The notes below the pieces were generated by a model. It did not search any database, was not told the DNA's origin, and saw nothing but the letters and a program-made list of their open reading frames with translations. A DNA stretch of 64,000 nucleotides from Denticeps clupeoides (taxonomy: Eukaryota; Chordata; Actinopteri; Clupeiformes; Denticipitidae): contig NW_021629827.1 of NCBI RefSeq assembly GCF_900700375.1, positions 1-64,000 on the forward strand, read 5' to 3'. Below are positions 48,081 through 59,534 of this stretch, one piece after another; the first letter of the stretch is position 1; each line of letters begins with the position of its first letter. The translations under genes were made by a program, and so were the position numbers.

Positions 48081-51000
48081 TTATTCCTGATCGGTGCCAT
48101 AAATGTAGTTTCTGTTGCCGAGGTAACCCAGGTTTCCATGACACTGAAAAGCAGAAAGTCAAAACTCAGGATTCTCATCATGTCTTGTATTCATGAATTC
48201 ATCCATGCCATAATTCATGCACAGCGCTCAACGAGCATGTCTCTATGGAGAGAGTATCCAGGCAGCATCTTTTCTAATTTGAAACCTTCCACCCACTCAA
48301 TCCCACTTGCCCAGATCGTGCTACTGCTTGAATAAAATCTTTGGCTGTGTGTAGGGGAAAGACAAAGCAACTCACTCACCCAGCAATAAAAATCCCCATG
48401 TGTGTGATAGCTGCAAGTGTCAAATGGCCCAAAAACCGTTTGCGTTGGACCAGGATCAGGAACGTCCTGAAACAAAGTACAGACAGATCCCTTCGAATTG
48501 ATCCTGGTTCTTTTCCAAACTTTTACAAACTGAGCAGGGAGGTACCTGAGGTACAGTACAGAACAGCCAGAAGACGAGAGACAAGAAAGTGAAAGTGAAA
48601 TAAAGGTAAAAAAATAATTCCTTTGACTCTTTTATAAATTAAATGGCAGAAAACCAGGGGTAAGAAAAATGTATCTAATTAGAGGCTTTGTAATGAATTA
48701 ATCTTGATTAATCACATTTAATGCCCCAAAGGCACAAATTATTATTAATGTAAAACTGTTTTAGTGGGCAACAGAATCAAATAATAGACATGGACATAGT
48801 AATTTAGGTCCTGAAGCCTGGTCTTTTTTGTAGCTCTGGTGTGTGCATCAGCATAATCGGTGTACCAGGAAACCGTGAATTGATAAAATATCCCCTTTCC
48901 TTCAAATGCAAAGTGTGACTAAATGCATTTTTTAATGTGTAGTTTTTTTTTTCTCTCAAATCAATTAATCGCAATTAACATGTTAAATTCCCACCCGTAC
49001 AAAAAAGAAAAAAAAAAAATCACTTGTGATTATCTGATAATTACCCACAAATCATTTATAATAAGCATTTATGTAACAAACCTGTCTGTGTGGGGGCCCC
49101 CAGCAGGGCAGATGATTCCTCCACCCATGGTGACACCCTGAAGGCAGCAAGAGGAACAAATGGACCTGTTCAGAGCGGCAGCTGGATCTCATGCACTAGA
49201 AATTTCCCTGCAAGGCTTCAAGGACCATCTACAGAAGATCCCTCTCACCGTAAGGAGCACACCACATCCTTGGCCCCGGCCTGAAATGTTTGTTGACGTG
49301 TCGTCTCCTGGGTTTCTTGCGTTTAGGCGGAGTTGGCAGGAGCTGGCGAGCCTGTTCTTTATACCCAGATAGGAGCTTCTGTGCCGCGTCACACGAAAGC
49401 TCCACGAACGTGACCTCCTCCAGGAGATCTCCCACCTCCGGCAGCACAAAACTGACTGTCCAAGACACGGTCAAACTTTTACTAACCGCCCTGACGCTTC
49501 GTCCTAATCAGAAAAGAGACTCAGAAACTCTGACCTTTGACCTTGAGAAGTGAAGACTCGGGCACTTCTTCACCGTCTACTTCACGCTGCCGCTGGACTC
49601 GACTCCTCCACTCTTCGTCTGATGGGAAGACCACTACTGCCCGCCTCCGATAACCATGGAAACGCAACAACTTGTGCCTCCTGGCAGAAGGGTAAATGTT
49701 TGCCTGGAGAGGGAGCAGGAGGGTAAGGAGGGAACGGGGGGTTGAAGCACGAAGACGGCAGGCATTCTCCAGTCTCACCTGGTCAAGGATGAAGTTCCGT
49801 CTCCGACAAGCCGCTACCTCGATGAGCCTAGTCAGACACCGCGACGCCTGCTGCAGAACAATGTCACTCGGCGCCCATCGCTCTGTCCCCTTAAACACAC
49901 AAAGCACATCGCCACAAGCCATAAAATATCACATGGGATTCTAAAACCACGACCGGGGACGGGCAAAGACTGACCTTAACGCAGGACAGGATGGAGTTGG
50001 TGCTTAGCAGGTTGTATCGTTTCTCGGGGTGCTGGGACATGTGACCCTGAGCCCAGTGCGTCTTACCACTGGCAGGCAGGCCCACCATCAGAATGACCTG
50101 CGGTGGGACAGACAGTCAAGTCCAGAGGGCCATTAAATTTTTTTTGACTGTTATTAAATTGGAACAGCCATATTAAAATATTTTAGCGAGCATGCAGTCC
50201 TTTTTTCATCAATGCTTAATTGTCACAGGCAGATGCAGGGGATTCAGGGACATGCAGACAGACATTTGCAGTTGGATTTCAGCCACAGGTCCTGACTGAA
50301 TAAATTCAACCATACTTCACAATTTTCCTGTAAGGCCAGTTCCCGCGGGGCACGAATCCTCAGTTCAGCATGGAGGACGTGGAGGGGCGTGTACCCGGTC
50401 GGAACAGGGTGCCAGGGCTGGTCCGTAGGGTTCAAGTTAAAGGTTACGGAGCAGTTTTTGCAGAGAACATGGGGATAGAGGGCTTGGCCTGCCAGCGTGG
50501 TGGGATCTACACGAAACGCCACGCCCAGAAAATGTCCATTCTTGTAAAAAGAGAGCTCTGCTTCCTTAAAATCACTGATGAACTGAGGATGAAAACACAA
50601 ACAAACGTGCATTTGACCTGTTAATTGCTTCTCATTTCATCATCCTTACAGAAAAAAAAACAAAAAACCCTACCGCATAACAGCCAATCACGTCACCCTC
50701 TGAAAAAGGCTCTCCAAACTCTTCCTCCCCTCCACCGGTCACTTTCCAGCCTCTACTGTCAAACCCGAACGACAGGTCAGCTTCACCTGAGGAAGCGCAA
50801 CACGCAGGAAATCTTCGAATATGAGCAGTCACACACTGAGCTGCAAATGGCATAAAGTTCTCCAGTCTTACCCAACTGCAGCGTGGAGCCGTCGACTGAC
50901 CAGCCGAGCCGAAGGACGTGCGGGTGGGGGTCTGACAAGTCATACAGAGTAGGTGCAGGTAACTTCTTCACAAGCTGATTGACAAAAGAAAATAACACAT

Positions 51001-53043
51001 CCACGGGTCAGCATTTACATTTTTACATTTGTGGTATTTATCAGACGCCCTTATCCAGAGCGACTTACAATGAGTAGTTACAGGGACAGTCCCCCTGGAG
51101 AAACTCAGGGTTAAGCGACTTGCTCAGGGACACAATGGTAGTGAATGGGGCTTGAACTTTGTGGTCTACTGGTTGTTAGGCGAGTGTCTTACCCACTAGG
51201 CTACTAACACCTACAAACCTTGGCTTCGAACCCAATGCTGCCGCTCCTAGCCCCGTGAGTCAGACGACAGCCGGAACGCATGAGCGGAAAGTTCTCCCAG
51301 AGCAGGGGCTGTCCACTGCGTCCGTCTTGACCCACCTCAAAGTGCAGGTCACTGTTATCTACAGTACAGGAGCAGAAAGGAGTTCTGAAATGTGGAACAT
51401 CTTTCATTGGGAATCTGCAGTAAGCTGTTTTTTATGGTAAAAAAATTAGGGTGGGGAAAGAAAAAACAAAACAAAAAAAAAACCTCACACGAGTCGAGTC
51501 GAACCAGGCCATTATGGCTGTCCTCCTCCTTCTGCCGCTGTTCTGCCATAGCTTCTGGTTGCGGTGTCTTGGCCCTGTTTAAAGAAATAATCAAATTAAC
51601 CAATAAGCCCTGATCATTCAAACCATAATCAGATTCAACAACCATCTGGACAGTCCTTCCTCTCTAAAATGGTTTTAGAAAAACATACCAAAGTCGGTAA
51701 TAAAGAATTGTTATCTTTTTTTACCAGGGGGTTTAGAGATTTTTTTTTAACTAATATTTGTGGATCACGTGACCATCGAGTGACACCTTGATGCAATACA
51801 ATGTATAAATATCGCATGGAGGGTCAACACTATGAAATACAGCACTGTCCAAAAGCCTTTATGCACCAATACAAACAAGTGAAAACAAAATCGCTGTTTA
51901 TTTAAGGTGCAAGCAATTATGTCAACATAACCAAAACAAAAATACAGAATTCTGCTTATTGTAGAATTTATGAAAACAATGACTGTGTGGGTAGAGAAAG
52001 TGACAAAAATCAGTTGGTGAGGAAATATATACTGTGATAAATGTCTTGCCAATGATGACACGATGTGTATAGAGAACGAGACTCTGTTCTATTGTTCTCT
52101 GAGCAGCAATGCATTATTGTTCTCTGCCTGTAGACTTTAGCTTGTAGGCAATCGTTTAGTTTAGTTGGTGAAACAGAGCTGGGGTCTGTTATCAGTGTAA
52201 AAACTCCAAACAGCCATATCAGTGTGCAGTTCTCCTCAGGAATAAACAATATGTTAGTTTTGTTATTGGATCACCAGATAGGAACAAGCTGACGTTGTTT
52301 AGTGACAGGAAAGGACCGTGGGGAGTTTTAAATGTTTCCCGGGTGCTGGGGAAGGGGTGGAGCTAAGGGTTACCAAGGTGCAAAATGATTGAACATTTTT
52401 AGTTTTTTTTTAATGCCTATTAGTTTATTGTTTGATGAACGTGCAATATGATTTATTATGAACTGTTGGAAGCACCCGCTTCTGTGTCATCTTCCCTGCC
52501 ACCATTACAGTTGGTCACATCTAAATCATTATTATTTGTTTCACACTTTTAAATAGTCCTGATGATGAACCTTTTATTAGTTCTACTACCGCCTAAACAA
52601 TTTGCACAGTACTGGCTCTGTAATATGCATGTTTCCACCCAGCTCCACTTTACCTGCATCCTGCAGTACATCCTGCATCCTCACCTGATATACTGGATCT
52701 CTTCTTTAAACTCGTAGTAGCTCCTGCCTTTCCCTCCCTGGACCTCATGACGGCCCTTTTCCTTCAGCACCGCTGGACCTTGGGACACTTCAACCAGAAG
52801 CCAGGAAGAAAAAGGGGGAGAAGCCACAGTAAATAACAAACTGTAGCAGATGGGCTGGAAGCAAATAAAAGACCCGCTTACAGAAGCCCCCTGTGATCTG
52901 GTCCGCAGGGTCCCCCTGAATCCCACTTTCAACTTCATTACTGTTTCCACCAGTCAATACTCCTGACGGCTGGAGAGCACAATGTGTGTGGGGGGGTTGT
53001 GGAATAGGAGTAAAGTCTGCTGCAGTCATGTCCTGAAGACTCT

Positions 53044-53075
<32 letters not shown>

Positions 53076-53344
53076 TGACTGCATGGCTGTGGAAAAAGGT
53101 CTCCTTTTTGGGGAGATTCTCGATCCATCTCACCGGGATCCCGACCCAGTTCGTCCTTGGACTTTGGCTCAGCCTCGTCGGCTCCTTCAGAACATCGACG
53201 AAGTTTTAACGAAGACTCGTACTCAATGGCGGATACCAGCCGGACTACCAGCTCAGCTTTAAGACCTTTCGTGTCCAGACCCCGGCTCTTCAGCTCGGAC
53301 CGCAATTCGGCCACTTTGAGCTTCTTCATTTCGGAGAGTTTCAT
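48081..53344 (-). CDS. hnrnpul2: Heterogeneous nuclear ribonucleoprotein U-like 2
   Basis: Nuclear RNA/DNA-binding scaffold protein. Fourteen coding exons join in frame: 52882-53344, 52685-52787, 51489-51574, 51219-51358, 50872-50974, 50674-50786, 50316-50582, 49975-50097, 49779-49889, 49535-49703, 49249-49455, 49082-49137, 48380-48466 and 48081-48143, giving 696 residues. A SAP domain is at residues 1-38 (LKVAELRSELKSRGLDTKGL). A run of nine aspartates follows near residue 95. The SPRY domain spans about 215-400. A kinase-like P-loop domain starts GLPASGKT at about 431, with NFILDQ and VVVFPSDEEW matching human. The tail after KRKKPRRR is W/H/Y/C-rich and ends YIYGTDQE, without the RGG/RNR tail of human HNRNPUL2. 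Synteny with ttc9c favours hnrnpul2 over hnrnpul1. Confidence 0.9.
48655..48996. mobile_element. Probable hAT-like MITE relic
   Basis: AATTAATCTTGATTAATCAC on the left and TCAATTAATCGCAATTAAC with CCCACCCG on the right resemble the ends of hAT-type fish MITEs and the array in the element at 34325. Target duplications are not clear. It lies in an hnrnpul2 intron. Confidence 0.4.
51011..51214 (-). repeat. SINE family A copy abutting an hnrnpul2 donor
   Basis: Reverse copy with CATTTTTACATTTG tail, CTTATCCAGAGCGACTTACA, CTTGCTCAGGGACACAATGG and a head ending CTAGGCTACTAACACC. The head stops about 5-8 bases from the donor of exon 51219-51358. Confidence 0.85.
53045..53075. repeat. (ATC)n microsatellite encoding poly-aspartate
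   Basis: About ten ATC/GAT units in the first hnrnpul2 exon encode the run of nine or so aspartates. Length changes here would stay in frame, so it is a likely length polymorphism. Confidence 0.9.
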
Positions 53345-53359
53345 CTATATCTAACTTAT

Positions 53360-54937
53360 ATTGTGCACAAACGTGAAAGGAACCAACGACCAACTCCAAA
53401 CTCGCCTACAACCGACAACCAAAACAAGCAGCAGAACGCGTTCAAGAAAGACCTCCGCTCGCTGATTGGCTGGATTGAAAATACCCCGCCTTCTTCTTTA
53501 AAAGGATTGCATCTATTGGACGGTGCCTTCAAAAGGCGCTTGCTGATTGGTTCCGTAGTCCTTCCTTCCGTTCAAGAGCGGAAAAACGTCGCCAAAACTG
53601 CTGAAAACAGATTCTCACGTGTGCCATTAAAACGCGTCTGTTCCCAGCTTTAAATATTAAAAGAATCGGTGTGTTTGTTTAATAAACTATCGTTGTATGG
53701 TATGGTCCCTGGAAGAAAGAAGACATTTTTATCACACTTCACAACAAAAGAAACCTGTAAATGAATTTTAATCATGTGATAAAAGGCCCTTCCTTTATAG
53801 TTGGCTGTTTTTCTTGGGACGCTCAACTCCGCGTCAGTTTAAATGTTAAATGAATGTCAAAACATTTACATGTATTTAAAGAACAAACAGCCATTACAGG
53901 GTTTTGATTATGTTTGTATTAATTTAGTCAGACTTTGCATATTGTACATGTGTAGATACCGATTGTACATTTGTAGATAAATACATATACATAATTATTA
54001 CCTCTGTTCTATCCACTTTTCTAGCCGTGACAAATGCAATTTCCCACTTGTGGGACTAATAAAGATCTAACTTAAAATGACCAACAAAATCCATGATAAT
54101 AAAAAACACACACAAAATGTTATTTAACTTTATTTGTTTTAAGCAGTAGTTCAAAAACCACTGGACAACACTCTTATTTTATTCAAATATATTACCTGCA
54201 CAATGAACCAAAGTGCAAAAAAATGAACCGTTCTTCCAGTTTCTTTATCTGCTGTCTGTGTGTCATCACAGCTATGATTATTCCGACCAATACTTCTACC
54301 CTGTTGCCAGAGCAGCTGCTTCAACACAAACAACATCATGTAAAAACCTTCATATGAGACAACATTTTAAACAGTGCAACTGTGACTAAAATCACAATAA
54401 TTACTGTTCCAATACAAAAAATATTGACAAATTATACAGAAATAAAAGCTTCGGGAAGCAAGCTATCTGGACACACAAATGCATGCATTCCCCCATAATA
54501 AATACTGGATCCATGAAGCATTCATAAGTCTAACAACACCATGTTATCAACTATGGGATGCAAACAACGTTATGCGTGAGCTGGATGAGAAACGTCACAT
54601 TAATGCTGAACAACAGCGCTTTTTTTCAGGTGTCTGTTACACACATTGGCTAGATTTCCATGCAGAGTGAACAGTTTGTTAGTGCAAAAAGGAATCTGGG
54701 GGAAATTCTATATATTATTAAAAACTAAATTTAAGTGCACTGCAAGTCAATTCACATGTAATACACTTTTCACGTTGTTGCTTAGATAAGATGCTGACTG
54801 AGCTTCACACAGACACACAAGAATAATTCAGGAATTTAAATGGTTTTAAAAAAAGGAATAAAAAGGGAAGGAATTAAAGTGGAATGGCTCATATATATTG
54901 CAGATTTCAAGCTGATTTCTAAAAGTGGATTGGGCGA
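53360..54937. other. Gene-free stretch between hnrnpul2 and tmem179b
   Basis: The left part (53345-53650) should contain the hnrnpul2 promoter. The right part, up to 54937, is downstream of tmem179b on the minus strand and probably includes its 3' UTR. I see no coding exon. Confidence 0.45.
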
Positions 54938-56182
54938 TTAGATGAAGACTGTGGACGTGTGCTGGCTGTTGGGCAGCTCATGGCCGACGTGAGGGTGCGA
55001 ACAGGTGCAGTAGGCCTGTCCAAGCAGCAACTCCTTCTCCCTGGACAAGCAGGGGCTGGAGATCTGCCGACTGTGGGAATGGTACAGGCGCAAGAAAGAG
55101 AGGATGGCGTGGGCCAGCCAGAGCACAGTCACACACCACAAAGAGATCTGGGAGGAAGACAGAGACAGTGTGAGAAAAGTGCAAAGGATCTTAAATTGCG
55201 CCTGAACTCTGGATGTCACGTCATTTCAACCAGATGCGAAATACACACCTGTGCACAGGTGAGTTCTGAGTAGAAAGATGACGTCTCGACATCCAGGTAC
55301 AGTGGTATCGCCTGGGACTCGGCACAGCTGGAAGAAATGAGAATTTCACATTCACTGGTATTTGGGCTAAACAATTAGATGTACAAGTCATTCTGGCTCG
55401 TCAACTCAACAAAGATTTGGTATAGCCCTCAAAAGCCCTACCTGAAGAAGAAAATAAAAATTAAGTACAAAAGCTTAGTTCAGTTATCAGTCATAAAATG
55501 TTAAACACAGAAATATAAAAGAAAAATCCCTTGTAACTACAGAAAATGTGTTTTTTTTTTCATTTGAAATCGAACAAACGGCTCCATTAATTATTATTAT
55601 TTTTTAACTTTTGGAAGTTTAATCGATGCTCTTTTTGCAACAGACCTGTAAAGACGCGCGTTGCGGTCGGTGACGGTGTCGCACCAGGACCGTAAACCCA
55701 GGCTGAGGGTGACGCTGGCCCCCGCGGAGAGACAGAGCACGCACACGCTCAGCAGCAGGGTGAGGAACGACGAAAACAGGGTGCTGCCGAGAGACAGAGC
55801 GAAAGGAACCGTTATAATGCATTTATAACAAGCTCGCAGTTCGACGGCGATGGTGTCGCCAGGTCGGCGCCTACTCGTCGTGGCCGCGGTGCAGGTAGAA
55901 CAGGCTCCTCCACCCCTGCGCCGCCCCGTACAGAGCCGTGAAGACCCCCGCGAACGTGGCGAACTGGCAGGCGGCGGGGGGGCCCCACTCGCGGACGACC
56001 AGCTGCGACGCGGCGGCCCCGGTGCTGTTGTCGGTCCTCCAGAAGCCCTGGCTGAAGAGCGGGCACCGGCCCTTGAAGGCGGAGCCGTTGAGCGCAAGCG
56101 GCACGACCACCAGCAGTCCGAGCGGGACGGAGAGGGTGTGGACGGCGCAGTGGGCCAGCAGCAGCCGGCGCCGGAGCTCCAT
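54938..56182 (-). CDS. tmem179b: Transmembrane protein 179B
   Basis: Small multi-pass membrane protein of unknown biochemical role. Four coding exons join in frame: 55875-56182, 55646-55774, 55249-55327 and 54938-55147, giving 241 residues. The start is MELRRRLLLAHCAVHTL. Hydrophobic stretches are LLLAHCAVHTLSVPLGLLVV, CQFATFAGVFTALYG, FSSFLTLLLSVCVLCLSAGA and WCVTVLWLAHAILSFL, so four membrane passes are likely. NGSAFKGRCPLF and the LRSWC-to-SCAESQ segment align with the human protein. The first exon donor is GTAGGC, which looks like an in-frame TAG if not spliced. The paralogue tmem179 is possible, but the ttc9c/hnrnpul2/stx5 neighbourhood matches human TMEM179B. Confidence 0.87.
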
Positions 56183-56894
56183 CTCGGGGACGTTAATCGC
56201 AGCGGCAGGCTTTTCAAACGCCGTTGGCGTGAAATAAGTGCGGCATTTCGTTGTGCGGAAGCCCCGGATACGCCGCGCATGCGCGGTGAGCAACGACCGG
56301 GTTCCGATCGGCTGACGTCACGCACGTACGCGCGACTACGCGTGTAGACATTCACAGCATTTACCAGACGCCCTTATCCTGAGCGACGTACGATCAGTAG
56401 TTACAGGAGGCACTCAGGGTTAAGAGTTTTGCTCATGGGTCTTCGATCTCGGGTATTTTAAATAAAATAGAAAATTGTGTTAAAAGTTCCATCCTCAATG
56501 TATGCATTTTTATTCGTAATTTATAACGTACCACTTGTCATGATAAAACATCAAATGACAAAATGAAAGCAGAACGACTAGTACGGCCACAGATAGTCTG
56601 TAATTTGTCCAACAAAGTCTCCCAACGGACGTGAACCATGCCTACTGTAGCCCGTGTCAACGAAATTCTAGCATTTGTTCGTGCACATGTTTTAACGAAC
56701 CACGTTTTTGTCGGCGTCAGTTGGTTAATTTATTTGTAACGCGACTGGTGGACCAGCGGGGGGCGCTCTGCTCCCGCTCGTCGGCGTTGCACTGTGAACC
56801 GCAGAGGAAGTGGAACGGGAGCGGGGCTTGCGTTCGTGCCGTTCTGTACATAAAAAAAATAAAATAAAAAATAAAAAAGCGACGCCACGGAACA
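56183..56894. promoter_or_regulatory. Head-to-head promoter region of tmem179b (-) and ttc9c (+)
   Basis: 712 bases separate the two start codons. A CpG-rich part adjoins tmem179b up to about 56345, and a second lies at 56740-56830 before ttc9c. A SINE A fragment (56348-56450) sits between them, so the promoters may be two units split by the insertion rather than one shared unit. Confidence 0.5.
56348..56450 (-). repeat. SINE family A fragment between divergent promoters
   Basis: CATTCACAGCATTTACCAGA, CGCCCTTATCCTGAGCGACG and CACTCAGGGTTAAGAG identify a degraded reverse copy lacking the head. Confidence 0.7.
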
Positions 56895-58855
56895 ATGGAG
56901 ACTAAGGTACACGTTTGATTCGTTTTGAAGGATGCGGCGTTCTTATCTCGGTTCCGTCTTTTGGCGCACGTTGTCCCCGCGGTGACGCTGGCTCGGTCTT
57001 AAAAAAGTTCAAACGGTCAGAATGGACGCGTGACTCCGAAGTATCTCGAGTGAAATGTCTGCCTGCCCAGATGAAGAACGAGACGTCGCACCTGGACAGC
57101 TGTCTGCGCCATTAACCGTGTAAAATTACGCTGAAAATAAACACAATCGGTACTTTTTAAAAGCAGGCCTTGTGGTATATGAGCAATATTATATGAGCTC
57201 AATATTTGCATTGTGAAATTGCATGAAATTAGTGCTTATAGATGTTTACACTGCCTACACTTACTGGCTATTTTTGTCTTTTAGGTATATTTAGTAAGTT
57301 TGCACAGATATTTTTCTTTACCCCCCATGTTATCTTGTTGTTCTGAAGCGCTTATCTGCTGTTGTTTCGCCTTTGTCCTGGGAGACGTTATTTCATGTTG
57401 TCAAATGACCGAGATGACGACAAAGCTACTACAAAATTATTACAAAAAGACTTGGTTTGACATCACCAATCAATATATGCATAAATATTTTTTCAGAAAT
57501 GTTCATGTTTTCTTCTGCGATGGAAGTTGGCATGGTGTAAGTACGTGACCTGAGTGTTGTCCCTGCAGGTGCTTGATGTGGGCACGGAGCAGCTGTCTGC
57601 TTGCTGTTCAACATCTCGCCTTGACGCCCAGCTGCAAGACTCGGTTCGCCTGAAAACGGAAGGGAACGCCTTTTACCGGGACAAAAAATGGCGTGCTGCC
57701 ATTGGTCGATACCACCACGCCTTGCTTATTCTGCGGGGTCTGGACTCAAACGTGACCTCTGCGATCCAGGCCTTTGGTCAACAGGCGCCTGTCCTTAACA
57801 GCGAGCAGCAGGAGCTCTTGCGAAACACACAGGTTGACTGCTACAACAATCTAGCAGGTATCACATGGTACAACACATTATAGTGCTAACAACAGATCTG
57901 TATACTGCAGGGGTGTCAAACCTGGGAGATCCCTATTATTGTAGCCCGGCGATATGAAGCGCTGATAACACAGAAACTACAGATCCCATAATGCAGTTTC
58001 GATGGCAAACGTGTTGTGAAGCAGCTCGAAATTTTTTTTTGTGCTTCAATTCAGATGTGCACTGCATTATGGGATCTGTAGTTTCTGTGTTATCAGAGCT
58101 TCATATTGCGAGGCCATAATAATAAATTCATATAAAGTGATCTCACGGGATGTATGTATAAGTAGAGACTGTTAGTATACAGTTTAGGCATCTTTTATCC
58201 ATTCAGTATGCCTATGCATTTTTTAAGCAACTCTCAAACATTACTTACCAACATGCATGCACCACATGATGATAACCACAAAGCATTATATGCATTAGGA
58301 TTCAATGGAAATGTCATGGTTGTTAATTCTTTACTTGTCCTCCTGAACTGAAAGAGGCCTACATTTGACAATAATTTTTTTTTAATTTCTGTACTTATTT
58401 ATTCTTCCAATAGCTTGCCTTCTCCAGCGGGAAAGTATAGACTACGCCCGGGTTCAAGAGTACAGTCTGCGCGTCCTTCAGTGGCGGCCTACTGACACTA
58501 AAGCACTTTACAGAGCTGGAGTCTCCACACTTGAGTTAGGTGACGCGCAGGCTGCAAGGCAATACCTTCTTCAAGCCAGCAAAAGCCAACCTAATGGTGG
58601 GGTGTAAACATTTTAAAACATTGAGCTTCTTTATTACAGTCCCACTATATGAAACTGTATTTTACAAGACACCAAATGTGAAGTGTTCTTTTTAATTCCC
58701 ACCTCACAGATGCTAATGTAAGAAGACAACTGCAAAGGGTAGAAGAAAAGCTGAGCAAAGACTACCAAAAAGAGAAGGCACTGTACAAAGGCATGTTCAC
58801 CAAGGAGAAGCAAGGTGGTGATATGCCTGAGGAGACAGTCCAGAAAAGGGTCTGA
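56895..58855 (+). CDS. ttc9c: Tetratricopeptide repeat protein 9C
   Basis: TPR protein of the TTC9 family, some members of which bind Hsp90; the role of TTC9C is poorly known. Four coding exons join in frame: 56895-56906 (METK), 57569-57857, 58414-58596 and 58710-58855, giving 209 residues (human 171). Landmarks shared with human are KTEGNAFYRDKKWRAAIGRY, HHALLILRGLD, TQVDCYNNLAACLLQ, TKALYRAGV, ARQYLLQA and a final YKGMFTKEKQ. Three TPR units fill most of the chain. The extra length is at the N-terminus (about 27 residues) and a short C-terminal extension. AATAAA is at 58885-58890, 30 bases past the stop. It diverges from tmem179b and converges on the DACT gene. Confidence 0.93.
57934..58124. 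mobile_element. Palindromic MITE in a ttc9c intron
   Basis: Arms of about 64 bases (57934-57997 and 58061-58124) are reverse complements at most positions and share ATATGAAGC, GATAACACAGAAACTAC and GATCCCATAATGCAG. The loop is about 63 bases. No coding capacity. The structure is that of a foldback MITE; the superfamily is uncertain. Confidence 0.8.
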
Positions 58856-59534
58856 AGAACTTCAGTGAAGTTCTGTGCTCGCTGAATAAAAAGAATGTAA
58901 CACACTAGGAACTTTCCATAGTACAGAGTATGATGATGGATCGAGAGGCGGCTCAGAGGACAGTCACCGAGCCGTAACAACAACTGTTATGTAAGGGAGA
59001 TTTACTTTGTGTTCATCTTTGAGTTTGTTTGAATTGTACGATAAGTATATTTCCTGTTGCCTGTAAATATATTTGAATGTTCCAAATTGACACGTGTGTA
59101 TAATAAAAATATTTTTACAAGTATTTAGGTGTGGATTCAGAGGAAATACTCAACAAAAAACCAAAACACACAAATATTACTTGCTCTTTATCATAAGCAA
59201 TCAATTAAAGTATCTTTTGTTTACAGCTTACATCATATCTCAAAGCCCTGAGCACAAAACTCAATCTACACATCGTATTGTATTCGGGTCAGCTCAGTTT
59301 TCAACATGTGCCTGTTATGTTCGTTGTTAGTCGCTGATGAAGAATAAAACCATAGCTTGAGCAGGCATGTGTTGAAAATTGTCAGACTATATACACCGAA
59401 TGGAAAGCTCACAGGCACGTGACAACCAAAACAGGTCACAGATACATGGCAAAGAATTGCATGCAGAGGGTTTTAAAATGAATTATTTCAGATTGATCAG
59501 TGTCCTCTAATACTAAGTAACTGGATGGACAAGC

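Noticed and set aside
55850-56347. 165-residue plus-strand open frame
   Set aside because: Antisense shadow of the GC-rich first exon of tmem179b, whose minus-strand reading has homology and correct splicing.
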